A program made the position numbers and the translations under genes. A DNA stretch of 64,000 nucleotides, taken from positions 62,001-126,000 of the forward strand of contig CAKOOR010000001.1 in assembly GCA_934098505.1 (NCBI GenBank). Reading direction: 5' to 3'. Origin of the DNA: an uncultured Bacilli bacterium. GTDB lineage: Bacteria; Bacillota_I; Bacilli_A; RF39; UBA660. This document shows, piece by piece, positions 1 through 7,575 of this stretch. How positions within the stretch are numbered: the first letter of the stretch is position 1; each line of letters opens with the position of its first letter. The notes beneath the pieces were generated by a model that saw only the letters and a program-made list of their open reading frames with translations, did no database searches and was not told the DNA's origin.

Positions 1-1
1 C

Positions 2-277
2 ACACTAGACTTAGTAACAATCAATATGCCTCTAAGTTATAAGAAAATAACTAACATTTTTACTGATAGCGACTTGCTTCCAACAATTAATGCAAAGTAT
101 TATCGTACTTTTCAAACCACAATTCAAAACTTGCAAATAAATGAAAAGTCTTTGAAACAAGAAATAACTGATTTGAATAATAATATATCTGATATTACTA
201 AAAGACTAGAGGCTTTAGAAAGTGCAAATGTCAACACAGTAGAAGAAAGTGAGGCTTCAAATGATTTACAAAATTAA
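2..277 (+). CDS. C-terminal part of a phage structural or tail-associated protein (5' end cut by window edge)
   Basis: The frame is open to the left edge. The first ATG (position 26) has no ribosome-binding site, so this is probably the end of a longer gene. The visible part ends in a heptad-like helix with repeated Leu/Ile/Asn spacing (residues about 40-75), consistent with a coiled coil. It overlaps the next gene by 17 nt and heads a tight run of small genes ending in a lysin, which is the order at the tail-lysis end of siphophage genomes. The family is not recognised; the phage assignment comes from context. Confidence 0.5.
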   Translation, partial: TLDLVTINMPLSYKKITNIFTDSDLLPTINAKYYRTFQTTIQNLQINEKSLKQEITDLNNNISDITKRLEALESANVNTVEESEASNDLQN

Positions 278-452
278 AGATAAATATTACTTTAAAATAA
301 ATGATAATTTATACCAAGAAATTAATCCAATTAAAGTTCCACGAGGCAATAGATACGATCTTGTTTTAACCGAAACCAAAAATACTATAATTTCCGAAGA
401 AGCACAAGAAGTAACTTTTGATGAAGTAGAGAAAGAAATATTGGGTGGATAA
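261..452 (+). CDS. small phage-type hypothetical protein (63 aa)
   Basis: A short acidic protein. The start at 261 is preferred over the GTG at 249 because GAGG lies six bases upstream of that ATG. It overlaps the preceding reading frame, and a membrane-protein gene begins two bases after its stop, so translation is probably coupled. It has no membrane segment, cysteine cluster or recognisable motif. Small proteins at this place, between tail genes and holin, are common in Bacillota phages, but no function can be given. Confidence 0.5.
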   Translation: MIYKIKDKYYFKINDNLYQEINPIKVPRGNRYDLVLTETKNTIISEEAQEVTFDEVEKEILGG

Positions 453-453
453 T

Positions 454-768
454 ATGGAATTTACGCAAATAAAAGACTTTTTTATTGTTCTTTTAGCGAT
501 TTTAGGTTTTTTAAGTGCTGGCGGTGGTGTTGTTAATTTATTTAGTAAGTGGATTAAGGATAGCAAAGTTACTAAGCACGAAACTATGTTAGCCGACCAC
601 GAAAGCAGGATTAATAAGTTAGAAAATGCCACAAAAAGCCACGATGACTTTACGAGGATACTATGTAATAGTATTCTTGCTTTGTTATCTAATGAACTTA
701 ATGAGAATGGTAAAGAGGAACTAAAAAAGGCTAAAAAAGAACTAGAAAATTATCTAATAGAAAAGTAG
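454..768 (+). CDS. phage membrane protein with one TM and a coiled-coil tail (holin-accessory-like)
   Basis: 104 residues from ATG 454, which follows GGGTGG. An N-terminal hydrophobic segment (about residues 7-30, containing a GGG turn) is followed by a basic stretch and a charged helical tail rich in Lys, Glu and Asn. This one-TM plus coiled-coil layout resembles XhlA-type holin accessories next to lysins, but the sequence similarity is not strong enough to name it. It sits in the lysis cassette upstream of a two-TM protein and an endolysin. Confidence 0.5.
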   Translation: MEFTQIKDFFIVLLAILGFLSAGGGVVNLFSKWIKDSKVTKHETMLADHESRINKLENATKSHDDFTRILCNSILALLSNELNENGKEELKKAKKELENYLIEK

Positions 769-783
769 AGAGGAATAAACAAT

Positions 784-1062
784 ATGGATAATGATAAATT
801 TATAAAATTAAGCAAAGAATTAGTTAGAGACTATGTAAATGAGCATTTAGATGTTACGGATAATGTTAAAATTACAGAAAATAATGTATTTTGTGTCACA
901 TTAAGCAAAGTTTTGGGCAATAACAAAGGATTGTTTTCTACAACTTTACCAGACGGAATGTATTATGAAGTGACATATAATGGCAGTAATGGCAAAAATG
1001 AAACTTATATTGATGCGTATAAAAAATTTGAAAACCGCTGTATAAAATTAGAGGAGAAATAA
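784..1062 (+). CDS. phage-type hypothetical protein (92 aa)
   Basis: A soluble-looking protein with alternating charged and beta-prone residues. Its start at 784 follows an AGAGGA ribosome-binding site. The next gene begins two bases after its stop. No motif is recognised. Its place between two membrane proteins of the lysis cassette suggests a phage gene; nothing more can be supported. Confidence 0.5.
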   Translation: MDNDKFIKLSKELVRDYVNEHLDVTDNVKITENNVFCVTLSKVLGNNKGLFSTTLPDGMYYEVTYNGSNGKNETYIDAYKKFENRCIKLEEK

Positions 1063-1064
1063 TT

Positions 1065-1265
1065 ATGAAAAAGGCTATTGATGATTTAAAAAGTTGTATT
1101 ACCTTATTGTTTGCACTTGCTTTAATTGTGCTATTATTTGTTGCAGTTTTTAAAAGTGAAAATATGTTTGAAACAGTATTTTTATTATTTACCAATGTAT
1201 GTACTTCAGTATTTACATATTTTTTTGCTAAAAAGAAAGAGAATACGAGTGATACTAATGAGTGA
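1065..1265 (+). CDS. holin-like two-TM protein
   Basis: 66 residues with two hydrophobic segments (about 8-30 and 37-56) joined by a short polar turn, and a Lys-rich end. This is the size and topology of small phage holins, which open the membrane so the lysin can reach the wall. A strong GAGGAG site precedes ATG 1065. Its last bases overlap the lysin start in an ATGAGTGA arrangement, typical of translationally coupled holin-lysin pairs. Holin identity is inferred from size, topology and neighbour. Confidence 0.6.
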   Translation: MKKAIDDLKSCITLLFALALIVLLFVAVFKSENMFETVFLLFTNVCTSVFTYFFAKKKENTSDTNE

Positions 1266-2130
1266 AATTGATAAAGTGATTAATATAGCCATAAATGAGG
1301 TCGGCTATATTGAAAAGAAAAGCAATGCTAATTTAGATAGCAAGACTTTAAATGCCGGTAGTAAAAACTACACAAAATATGCCCGCGATTTAGATAAAAT
1401 TTCTGGCTTTTATAATGGTAAAAAACAGGGCTATGTGTGGTGTGCTGTGTTCGTCGACTGGTGCTTAGTGAAAGCCTTAGGAGTTGATAGGGCTAGGACT
1501 TTGCTTTGCTACCCTAAAAATTCGTGTGGGGCTGGGTGTAGTGAATCTATTAAGTATTATAAAAATAATAATAGGTTTGTAACATGCGGTCCTAAAAAAG
1601 GCGACCAAATTTTCTTTAAGCAAGGTCATACGGGTTTGGTTTATGATGTTGATGGTTCTAAGGTTTATACGATTGAAGGCAACACGACTAAATCAGCATG
1701 GGTTGTTGCAAACGGTGGAGAAGTTTGTAAGAAAAGTTACAGCCTAAAAAATAGTAGTATAGTCGGATATGGTCGACCTGATTACAAGATTGACGATAAT
1801 ACTTCTAATGAAAAAGCAACCGAAAAATTTGGATATAAATTCGGTACTTGTAATGCCTACTATAGGGCAAAAAAAGTTAAGGCTATTAGAAGAGAGCCTA
1901 ACCTGTCTGAAAATGTAAAGAAAGTAAAAGAAATTTCGGCTGCATTACGGTCTGGTTTAACTTCTAAAAATTTAAATGCTAAAGCACATATCAAAATCGG
2001 TTGTACTTTGACTATATTAGAAATCAAAGAAGATTCTAATGGTCTTATCTGGGGTAGAAATTATGATGGTTGGTTAGTTCTATGTGAAAAGAATGGAGAT
2101 AAGCAATTAGTTTTTGTGAGAAATAAGTAA
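1258..2130 (+). CDS. phage endolysin, CHAP/NlpC-like cysteine peptidase with C-terminal SH3-like domain
   Basis: The start is ATG 1258 (MSEIDK), which overlaps the holin stop; ATGs further upstream lie inside the holin gene. Residues about 1-175 form a cysteine-peptidase domain: Cys in a VWCAVFVDWC stretch, then the GDQIFF and GHTGLV motifs carrying the His, then IEGNT. These are the Cys/His blocks of CHAP amidase or endopeptidase lysins. Residues about 195-290 look like a bacterial SH3 wall-binding domain (IWGRN, DGWLVL). There is no signal peptide, so export would need the holin. It probably cleaves peptidoglycan at the end of the lytic cycle. Confidence 0.8.
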   Translation: MSEIDKVINIAINEVGYIEKKSNANLDSKTLNAGSKNYTKYARDLDKISGFYNGKKQGYVWCAVFVDWCLVKALGVDRARTLLCYPKNSCGAGCSESIKYYKNNNRFVTCGPKKGDQIFFKQGHTGLVYDVDGSKVYTIEGNTTKSAWVVANGGEVCKKSYSLKNSSIVGYGRPDYKIDDNTSNEKATEKFGYKFGTCNAYYRAKKVKAIRREPNLSENVKKVKEISAALRSGLTSKNLNAKAHIKIGCTLTILEIKEDSNGLIWGRNYDGWLVLCEKNGDKQLVFVRNK

Positions 2131-2271
2131 CTAAATTATAAATTAAGCATATTTATTAAATATAACTCAATTTTAATTGACTTTTTATCTGATTTATAAA
2201 ATAATATTAGATACTATTTTAAATAAATCAAATTTATGATATTATTTAAGTATAGAGTAGGGGAAAATGAT

Positions 2272-2775
2272 ATGTTAGAAATTAAGTCTACGAATAAAAA
2301 GGGGATAGTAGATGCTAGAGCTTTAGCTTGCTATATTAAAAAGTTTTATTCAGATAATTTTCACGGAGCTGAAATATCACCAATAAAATTGCAAAAGTCT
2401 TTATATTTTTGTTTTGCTTATTGGGGCGGTTTTGTTCGTAGAGGAAGAAATAATAAATCAGAGATTTCCACTAATAATTATAGTGAAATTTTGTTTGATA
2501 ATAAAATAGAGGCTTGGGTTTATGGACCAGTAGTGCCAGATGTATACCACGAAAAGAATTTAGATAAGTATGAAAAACAATTTTGCTTCGTTGATCGTAC
2601 TATGGAAGAATATATCAAGGGAATTTTAACAGATGTTTTGGCTGCTAATGATTTTAAATTAGTAGAAGTATCTCATGAAGATAAATGTTGGCGAAAACAT
2701 TTTAACAAGAAATCAATATTTCATAATGATGTTATATCACCTGAAGAAATAATAAGTGAGTATGCAAAAATTTAG
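2272..2775 (+). CDS. Panacea-domain antitoxin-like protein (SocA/GepA-like)
   Basis: 167 residues from ATG 2272, eight bases after AGGGGA; the in-frame ATG at 2236 lacks a site. Family hallmarks are the N-terminal ALACYIKKF and ISPIKLQKSLYF helices and the AWVYGPVVPDVY block. Panacea proteins are promiscuous type II antitoxins that neutralise very different toxins encoded next to them. The following gene overlaps its 3' end, as in toxin-antitoxin operons. It lies at the edge of a prophage, where such pairs often act in phage defence or element maintenance. Confidence 0.75.
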   Translation: MLEIKSTNKKGIVDARALACYIKKFYSDNFHGAEISPIKLQKSLYFCFAYWGGFVRRGRNNKSEISTNNYSEILFDNKIEAWVYGPVVPDVYHEKNLDKYEKQFCFVDRTMEEYIKGILTDVLAANDFKLVEVSHEDKCWRKHFNKKSIFHNDVISPEEIISEYAKI

Positions 2776-3334
2776 TGATCGACTAAAAAAAGAATCTGAT
2801 TTTAGAAAGTCAAATATCTTTGGAAAAAAAGGCCGTTTTAATTTTCAAACAATAAAAAAAGTTGATTTTGAAAATGGGCTTAAGTCAAAAGATTTAAAAA
2901 ACTTAAATTTTATCAATTTTGCTGGCGATGAAAACGAAAGCGCTTACTGTTTAGTTAAGGAATTATATTCTTTTTGTCTTGCTGGAAATTACGATTTTTT
3001 AAATACTTTAATAATAGATGATTTAGATAAAGGATATAAGGTTGATAGATTATTAGATATTATTTCAAATATTCAAGGTAAGAAGTATACAAGCGGCGAT
3101 ATGACTTCTATTTATAAAACGAGATATCAGGATCACAAAGAATTAAGAATTTATATTAAGCGTAGTAGAAATAATTTATCGGTTATTCTTATTGATTTAT
3201 ATCATCTTGGCATATTTTCAAAAGTTTATGAAAATGGAAAGGCAAAAATTATTCCTCTTTATAAAAAATATAGAAGATACCAGCATAATTCGGTAATGCT
3301 TGACGATTTAAAAAAATTAAAAGAGATAGTTTGA
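2762..3334 (+). CDS. protein encoded in overlap with a Panacea antitoxin; candidate toxin
   Basis: 190 residues from ATG 2762 (GTG 2756 is possible). It overlaps the antitoxin-like gene by 14 nt. The sequence is basic, with a Lys/Asn-rich N-terminus and a central helical part followed by a beta-like C-terminus. I do not recognise a catalytic motif. Because Panacea antitoxins pair with many unrelated toxins, position is the main evidence that it is a toxin. The gene ends in a strong hairpin terminator shared with the convergent HNH gene. Confidence 0.55.
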   Translation: MQKFSDRLKKESDFRKSNIFGKKGRFNFQTIKKVDFENGLKSKDLKNLNFINFAGDENESAYCLVKELYSFCLAGNYDFLNTLIIDDLDKGYKVDRLLDIISNIQGKKYTSGDMTSIYKTRYQDHKELRIYIKRSRNNLSVILIDLYHLGIFSKVYENGKAKIIPLYKKYRRYQHNSVMLDDLKKLKEIV

Positions 3335-3367
3335 TACTTTAATTAAGTATTAGCTATCTCTTTTTTT
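3321..3367. terminator. bidirectional intrinsic terminator
   Basis: AGAGATAG and GATACTT arms pair with AAGTAT and CTATCTCT, followed by seven T. The hairpin overlaps the 3' ends of the convergent genes ending at 3334 and 3350. Confidence 0.75.
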
Positions 3368-3688
3368 CGTGGAAGTATATATGTAGTCTTTGCCAAATGT
3401 TTTTATAAAATCATCTTTAGATCCAATATTGATTTCAAAATAATTTTGTGCTTTACATTTCCATTCTAATAAAAACGCATTGTTATTTGTTATATTCATA
3501 TGACAGTTTAGACAAAGTGGTAATACAAAACCATATAACATAGAGTTTCTTCTATTCCTTCCTTCAAATATTTCATGCTTTGTTATTTGATAAGTTGAAC
3601 CACATAAATAACATTTACTCAAATTATTTGTAAAAACACTAGTACGATTTCTTTCTAATTTTGTTAATTTTTTGCTCTTATAACGCAT
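3350..3688 (-). CDS. HNH-type endonuclease-like phage protein
   Basis: 112 residues. The motif CYLCGS, then HEIFEGRNRRNS and LPLCLNCHMNI, gives the two CxxC zinc ligand pairs and the conserved His of HNH or NinG-like proteins. Such small HNH proteins act in phage recombination or packaging. The gene points toward the toxin-antitoxin pair and lies between that pair and tRNA-Asn. Its upstream region carries four copies of an 8-bp operator-like motif. Nuclease identity rests on the Cys/His pattern. Confidence 0.65.
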   Translation of the reverse strand: MRYKSKKLTKLERNRTSVFTNNLSKCYLCGSTYQITKHEIFEGRNRRNSMLYGFVLPLCLNCHMNITNNNAFLLEWKCKAQNYFEINIGSKDDFIKTFGKDYIYTSTKKRDS

Positions 3689-3695
3689 AAAAAAA

Positions 3696-3746
3696 TTACT
3701 GCGGATTTACTGCGACATATATAATACGCAGTAATTTTCGCAGTAA
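3696..3746. promoter_or_regulatory. four-copy TTACTGCG operator-like cluster
   Basis: TTACTGCG occurs at 3696-3703 and 3707-3714. Its reverse complement CGCAGTAA occurs at 3727-3734 and 3739-3746. The cluster is directly upstream of the minus-strand HNH gene and beside the tRNA-Asn 3' end. The symmetry suggests a repressor operator or recombinase arm sites of the prophage; which of these is unknown. Confidence 0.5.
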
Positions 3747-3790
3747 TTTATATCGAAATATAGCACTTTAGGCACTATAAACACTCTAAA

Positions 3791-3866
3791 TGGCGCCTGA
3801 TGTAGGACTCGAACCTACGACCTAACGGTTAACAGCCGTGCGCTCTACCGACTGAGCTAATCAGGC
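3791..3866 (-). tRNA. tRNA-Asn (GTT)
   Basis: The minus strand folds as a cloverleaf: acceptor GCCTGAT with ATCAGGC, discriminator G and encoded CCA, anticodon loop containing GTT between ACGG and CCGT, and a GGTTCGAGTCC T arm. Its 3' end faces the phage-like genes on the left, the usual orientation when a prophage integrates at a tRNA 3' end. Confidence 0.93.
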
Positions 3867-3959
3867 ATCAATTACTAGTTAATTGTATCCCAGATGAGAT
3901 AATAAGTCAATATAAAATTAACTAGTTTTTAACTTTTTTTACGCACTATAGTTACAAAT

Positions 3960-4349
3960 TTACGCGCTGATAACTTTTGAACTAACTTTTGGCTTATTTT
4001 TGTCATTTCTTGAGCGACTTAAAACTAAGTAATTATCTTTTTCAAGCGATGTGGTAAGTTCATTATTAGTCTTATTGATATTCGTATTAGGAAAAGTACG
4101 ATAAAGAGAAGTTCTAATTATATCAGTACCCATATCCTTAGAATAAGCCTTAGAACGAGTAGTGATTTTTAAACTATCGGGATTTAAAGTATTAAATTTT
4201 AACTTAGCTACAGTATTATCCGAAATTTTGTTATCACGACGAGGAGTAACATCAATAATTTTAACTTCATAATTAATATTATCAGTTGTACGGCTTTCGA
4301 TAACAAGTTTCATGGCACCATAATCAATATTATTAATCTTAATATTCAT
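3960..4349 (-). CDS. hypothetical protein (129 aa)
   Basis: The start is the second Met (4349), nine bases after AGGAG; the upstream Met would abut the site. The protein is beta-rich with many Lys, Asn and Thr, and has no signal peptide, membrane segment or recognised motif. It stands alone between tRNA-Asn and the AAA+ gene on the opposite strand. No function can be assigned. Confidence 0.6.
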   Translation of the reverse strand: MNIKINNIDYGAMKLVIESRTTDNINYEVKIIDVTPRRDNKISDNTVAKLKFNTLNPDSLKITTRSKAYSKDMGTDIIRTSLYRTFPNTNINKTNNELTTSLEKDNYLVLSRSRNDKNKPKVSSKVISA

Positions 4350-4445
4350 AATAATCATCTCCTTTTTGGAATTCTTATTTTAGCAGAATTATTTATGATT
4401 GTCTAGATACTAGTTTTCCGGTATAATATTTTTGGTGAATTAATT

Positions 4446-5372
4446 ATGGAAGAAAAAAATATAAGTTTTTTAGAAAGATATGCAGAAAATTTAATAGAAC
4501 GAGATTATATAACAGATCCTGCTATTGGTAGAGAAGAAGAAATTAAACAAATGATTTTAATTCTTTTAACCCCAGAAAAGTCGCCTCTACTGGTAGGTAA
4601 AGCAGGTATTGGTAAAACGGCTATTGTGGAAGGACTTGCTTATCGTATTAAGAATAATATGGTTCCTAATGCCTTATTTGGTTATGAGTTATTTAAACTA
4701 AATGCTTCATCTATTATTGGTGACTATGAAATTGCCGGTCAAAAAGAAACGCGAGTAGATGTTTTAATTAAAGAACTAGCAAAAAGGGAAAAAACAATTG
4801 TCTTTATTGATGAAACGCACTTACTTATCAAAGGTAATAATAGCGAATCTGGGATGGATTTAGCTAACATTTTTAAAGCTGGTCTTGATCGTGGGGAAAT
4901 TAAGATGATTGGGGCTACTACTACTGAGGAGTATGAGCAATATATTATAAGGGATAGAGCTTTCTTAAGAAGATTTCAAAAAGTTGATGTTAAAGAAGCT
5001 AATAGAGAAACTACAATTAAGATTTTAATGGGAACTTTACCAAAGATTGAAAAACAAATGCATCTTGTTATGCCTTATACGGATTTTATTAAAGAAAAAA
5101 TATTTGCGTTTATTGTCGATATGACCGATGAATATAAAAGAATCTATGAGATTTCTTCAAGATACCCTGATATTTGTTTAGCTATTGTTTCTAATGCTTT
5201 TAGTTATGCTTTATTTGATAATACCAAAGAAGTAAGATTAAAGCATATATATGAGGCAATCTGTAATACTAAAAGTGTTTATGAAGATTCTCTAAGAAAA
5301 GATATTGAAAAGTTTAAAATTGAATTTAAAGATATTGCTTTAGAAGAAGGATTAGATTTTAATAATATTTAA
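4446..5372 (+). CDS. single-module AAA+ ATPase of the Clp/Hsp100 N-module type
   Basis: 308 residues. Walker A is VGKAGIGKT (about residues 50-58) and Walker B is TIVFIDETH (about 118-126). AIGREEEI and MIGATTTEEYEQYI match the first AAA module of ClpA, ClpB and ClpC. DRAFLRRFQKV is the sensor and arginine-finger block. The second AAA module, N-domain and ClpP-binding loop of full-length Clp proteins (about 750-850 aa) are absent. A stand-alone module like this may be an adaptor-type remodeller. Its substrate is unknown. Confidence 0.8.
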   Translation: MEEKNISFLERYAENLIERDYITDPAIGREEEIKQMILILLTPEKSPLLVGKAGIGKTAIVEGLAYRIKNNMVPNALFGYELFKLNASSIIGDYEIAGQKETRVDVLIKELAKREKTIVFIDETHLLIKGNNSESGMDLANIFKAGLDRGEIKMIGATTTEEYEQYIIRDRAFLRRFQKVDVKEANRETTIKILMGTLPKIEKQMHLVMPYTDFIKEKIFAFIVDMTDEYKRIYEISSRYPDICLAIVSNAFSYALFDNTKEVRLKHIYEAICNTKSVYEDSLRKDIEKFKIEFKDIALEEGLDFNNI

Positions 5373-5414
5373 GATACGGTTTAAAATTTTGCTTAACTTA
5401 TAAATTGTCTAAGG

Positions 5415-5452
5415 AAAAAAACTGATTACAAAATGTCGTAGTCAGTTTTTTT
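5415..5452. terminator. bidirectional intrinsic terminator
   Basis: AAAAAACTGATTAC pairs with GTAGTCAGTTTTTT between the convergent AAA+ and PilB-like genes. A and T tracts on either side allow termination from both directions. Confidence 0.75.
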
Positions 5453-7003
5453 GTTTTCTTTATTTTTATTTTCTGAGATAGGTAAATCATTATTTGACGT
5501 AGCTATATTAGTATTTTGATTATTTAGACTATTATCACTATTAAGACTTAAGACTTCTTCAGAATTTTTACTTTCCTCATTATTAGGACTTAATTCTTCT
5601 ACTCCTAAAACTTCAGTTAAATTGCCAGTAATATTATTTAAAACATTGGCGTCTTCTTCTTCTTTTTTCTTAGTTTTACCTAGTAAGGCGTCTTTTAATT
5701 CTTGTTCATCTTCACCAAAATCTGATTCAACATCGATAATTTGAACGATTTCATCGAAAGTTGTATCACCACTCACAACTTTTTCTAAGCCATCTTGAAG
5801 GAGGGTAACGGTATGACCTTTGTCATAAACCATTTTACGTAAGTGTTCTTTGGAGTCATTATTAACGATGGCATCACGGACATCTTGGTTTAACATTAGA
5901 ACCTCATGAATAGCAATACGACCAATAAAGCCATTAATACAGTGTTTGCAACCAACGGCTTCATAAACTTCTTTAACATCAAGACCTAAAGCTAATTTAA
6001 AGACCGTTTTTTCATAATCAGTAACAGGACGAGCCTTACGACATTTAGGACACAATTTCTTAGCTAGTCTTTGAGCAATAACACCGGTAAGAGCAGAACC
6101 TAAAAGATAACGTTCAACGTCCATATCTAGTAAACGTTCAATAGTATTTAAAGCATTATTAGTGTGGAGGGTTGATAAAACTAAGTGACCAGTAATGGAA
6201 GCACGAACAGCAATACGCGCTGTTTCATCATCACGAATTTCTCCGATCATTATAACATCGGGGTCTTGACGTAAGATACTACGTAGAGCGGCCGCAAATG
6301 TTAGACCGATTTCACTCATAACTTGAACTTGATTTAGACCAGGTAATTTCATTTCGACGGGATCCTCAACAGTGATGATATTAGTATCAACCTGATTTAA
6401 CTTTTGGAGCATGGAATAAACGGTGGTAGATTTACCAGATCCGGTAGCACCAGTAACTAAGATAATACCATTGGGGACATTAATCATTCTTAAGACTTTA
6501 TCATAATTAATTTTAGAAAGCCCTAAAGTATCAAGACCAGCAAGACTTCTTGAGTAATCTAAAATACGGATAACGATTTTTTCGCCATCAACGATAGGGA
6601 GGGCTGAAACACGCATATCTAAAGGTTTATCATTATGAGTCATTTTAATAGCGCCATCTTGAGGAAGACGAGTTTCAGTAATATTCATACCGGAAATAAT
6701 TTTAATACGGGTTGATAGGTTCTTTTTAACACTAGCCGGAACTTTAGCATATAAAATTAAGTCACCATCGACACGGATACGAACATTTAAGACATCAGGA
6801 GTAGGATCAAAGTGAACGTCGGATGCCCTTTTTTCAACGGCATCATTAATCATTTGATTAACTAAATCAACAACGGGTATTTTATCGTATTCAAATTCGG
6901 TAAAGACATTATTTATTTTCGTAGTAGCTTCTTCTTGGGTAAAGTTTAATTTACCATCATCGCCAACATCTACTACTGTATTTGTTTTATTATTTGTATC
7001 CAT
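5426..7003 (-). CDS. type II secretion / type IV pilus assembly ATPase (GspE/PilB family)
   Basis: 525 residues. Walker A is GATGSGKST, the Asp box includes RQDPDVIMIGEIRD, and the His box includes GHLVLSTLHTN. A tetracysteine zinc site (CPKC and CKHC) lies toward the C-terminus, as in PilB and GspE. An N-terminal T2SSE region starts at about residue 35. The last 80 or so residues are an Asn/Ser/Glu-rich low-complexity tail not typical of the family. The family hexamer drives pilus or pseudopilus extension. No pilin, PilC or prepilin peptidase gene lies beside it here. Confidence 0.88.
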   Translation of the reverse strand: MDTNNKTNTVVDVGDDGKLNFTQEEATTKINNVFTEFEYDKIPVVDLVNQMINDAVEKRASDVHFDPTPDVLNVRIRVDGDLILYAKVPASVKKNLSTRIKIISGMNITETRLPQDGAIKMTHNDKPLDMRVSALPIVDGEKIVIRILDYSRSLAGLDTLGLSKINYDKVLRMINVPNGIILVTGATGSGKSTTVYSMLQKLNQVDTNIITVEDPVEMKLPGLNQVQVMSEIGLTFAAALRSILRQDPDVIMIGEIRDDETARIAVRASITGHLVLSTLHTNNALNTIERLLDMDVERYLLGSALTGVIAQRLAKKLCPKCRKARPVTDYEKTVFKLALGLDVKEVYEAVGCKHCINGFIGRIAIHEVLMLNQDVRDAIVNNDSKEHLRKMVYDKGHTVTLLQDGLEKVVSGDTTFDEIVQIIDVESDFGEDEQELKDALLGKTKKKEEEDANVLNNITGNLTEVLGVEELSPNNEESKNSEEVLSLNSDNSLNNQNTNIATSNNDLPISENKNKENKKTDYDIL

Positions 7004-7190
7004 AGTACCAATCCTTTATTCTAACTATTCAAATTATACTATAAAAATAATTTTCTTACAATTCATTTTAATAATTTTATAAAGGTCTTATTCTTACTTC
7101 CCACAAGCCACCCACCCTGATAGGTATTATTTATAAATATATAAATAGTATATTTAATAAGAATTAGAGTAATCTATAAGATATAATAAA

Positions 7191-7484
7191 ATTTCATAGA
7201 GTTGTATACTCTATGAAAGCTAAAATATGTTACCTATTTTTAATCTATACTATAAATATAGCATAAAAAGTAGGTGTTTTAAAGATGTTTTTAGTAGTAA
7301 TTAAATCTTTTTATGGTCAAATTTTTAGTCATGAATATGTGTAAAGTTTCTAGTATTTATCTAATATAATTAGTGTCAACAAGTAAATTTTTATGAATTT
7401 TATTATAGTCAAATTTATCGTCAAATAGTCATTTTAACCTAGTATTTGCCTAGACTTTTCATAGAGTATACAACTCTATGAAAT
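7191..7484. repeat. invertible DNA segment 1 with flanking inverted repeats
   Basis: Inverted repeats at 7191-7218 and 7457-7484 enclose 238 bp. Each site has 11-bp arms TTTCATAGAGT and ACTCTATGAAA around a 5-bp spacer: TGTAT on the left and its complement ATACA on the right. The enclosed DNA is the homologue, in opposite orientation, of the 238-bp segment at 34588-34825. It carries a TATAAT at 7365-7370 facing the surface-protein gene, and a TTTAAA-17-TATATT box facing away (7255-7283). This is the layout of a phase-variable invertible promoter turned by a tyrosine recombinase. No recombinase gene is visible in the window. Confidence 0.85.
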
Positions 7485-7575
7485 GTGTAAAAGTTATGTA
7501 AATAAGTGATTGCAGTGCTTATATTTTAAAGTATTATTTATTTTTAATTGAAAATAATAGAAGTAGAGGTTAACA
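7485..7575 (+). promoter_or_regulatory. conserved 5' leader of the phase-variable surface gene
   Basis: About 90 bases between the right inverted repeat and the start codon are nearly identical to 34853-34943 at the second locus. They include a GTAAATAAGT...GCAGTGCTTAT hairpin and an AGAAGTAGAGGTT ribosome-binding region. Sitting outside the inverted repeats, the leader stays with the gene in either orientation and may affect translation or mRNA stability. Confidence 0.6.

Noticed and set aside
7191..7484. Insertion sequence with terminal inverted repeats
   Set aside because: The segment has no transposase or ORF, no target duplication, and its homologue at 34561 has the same length but opposite orientation, which fits inversion better.
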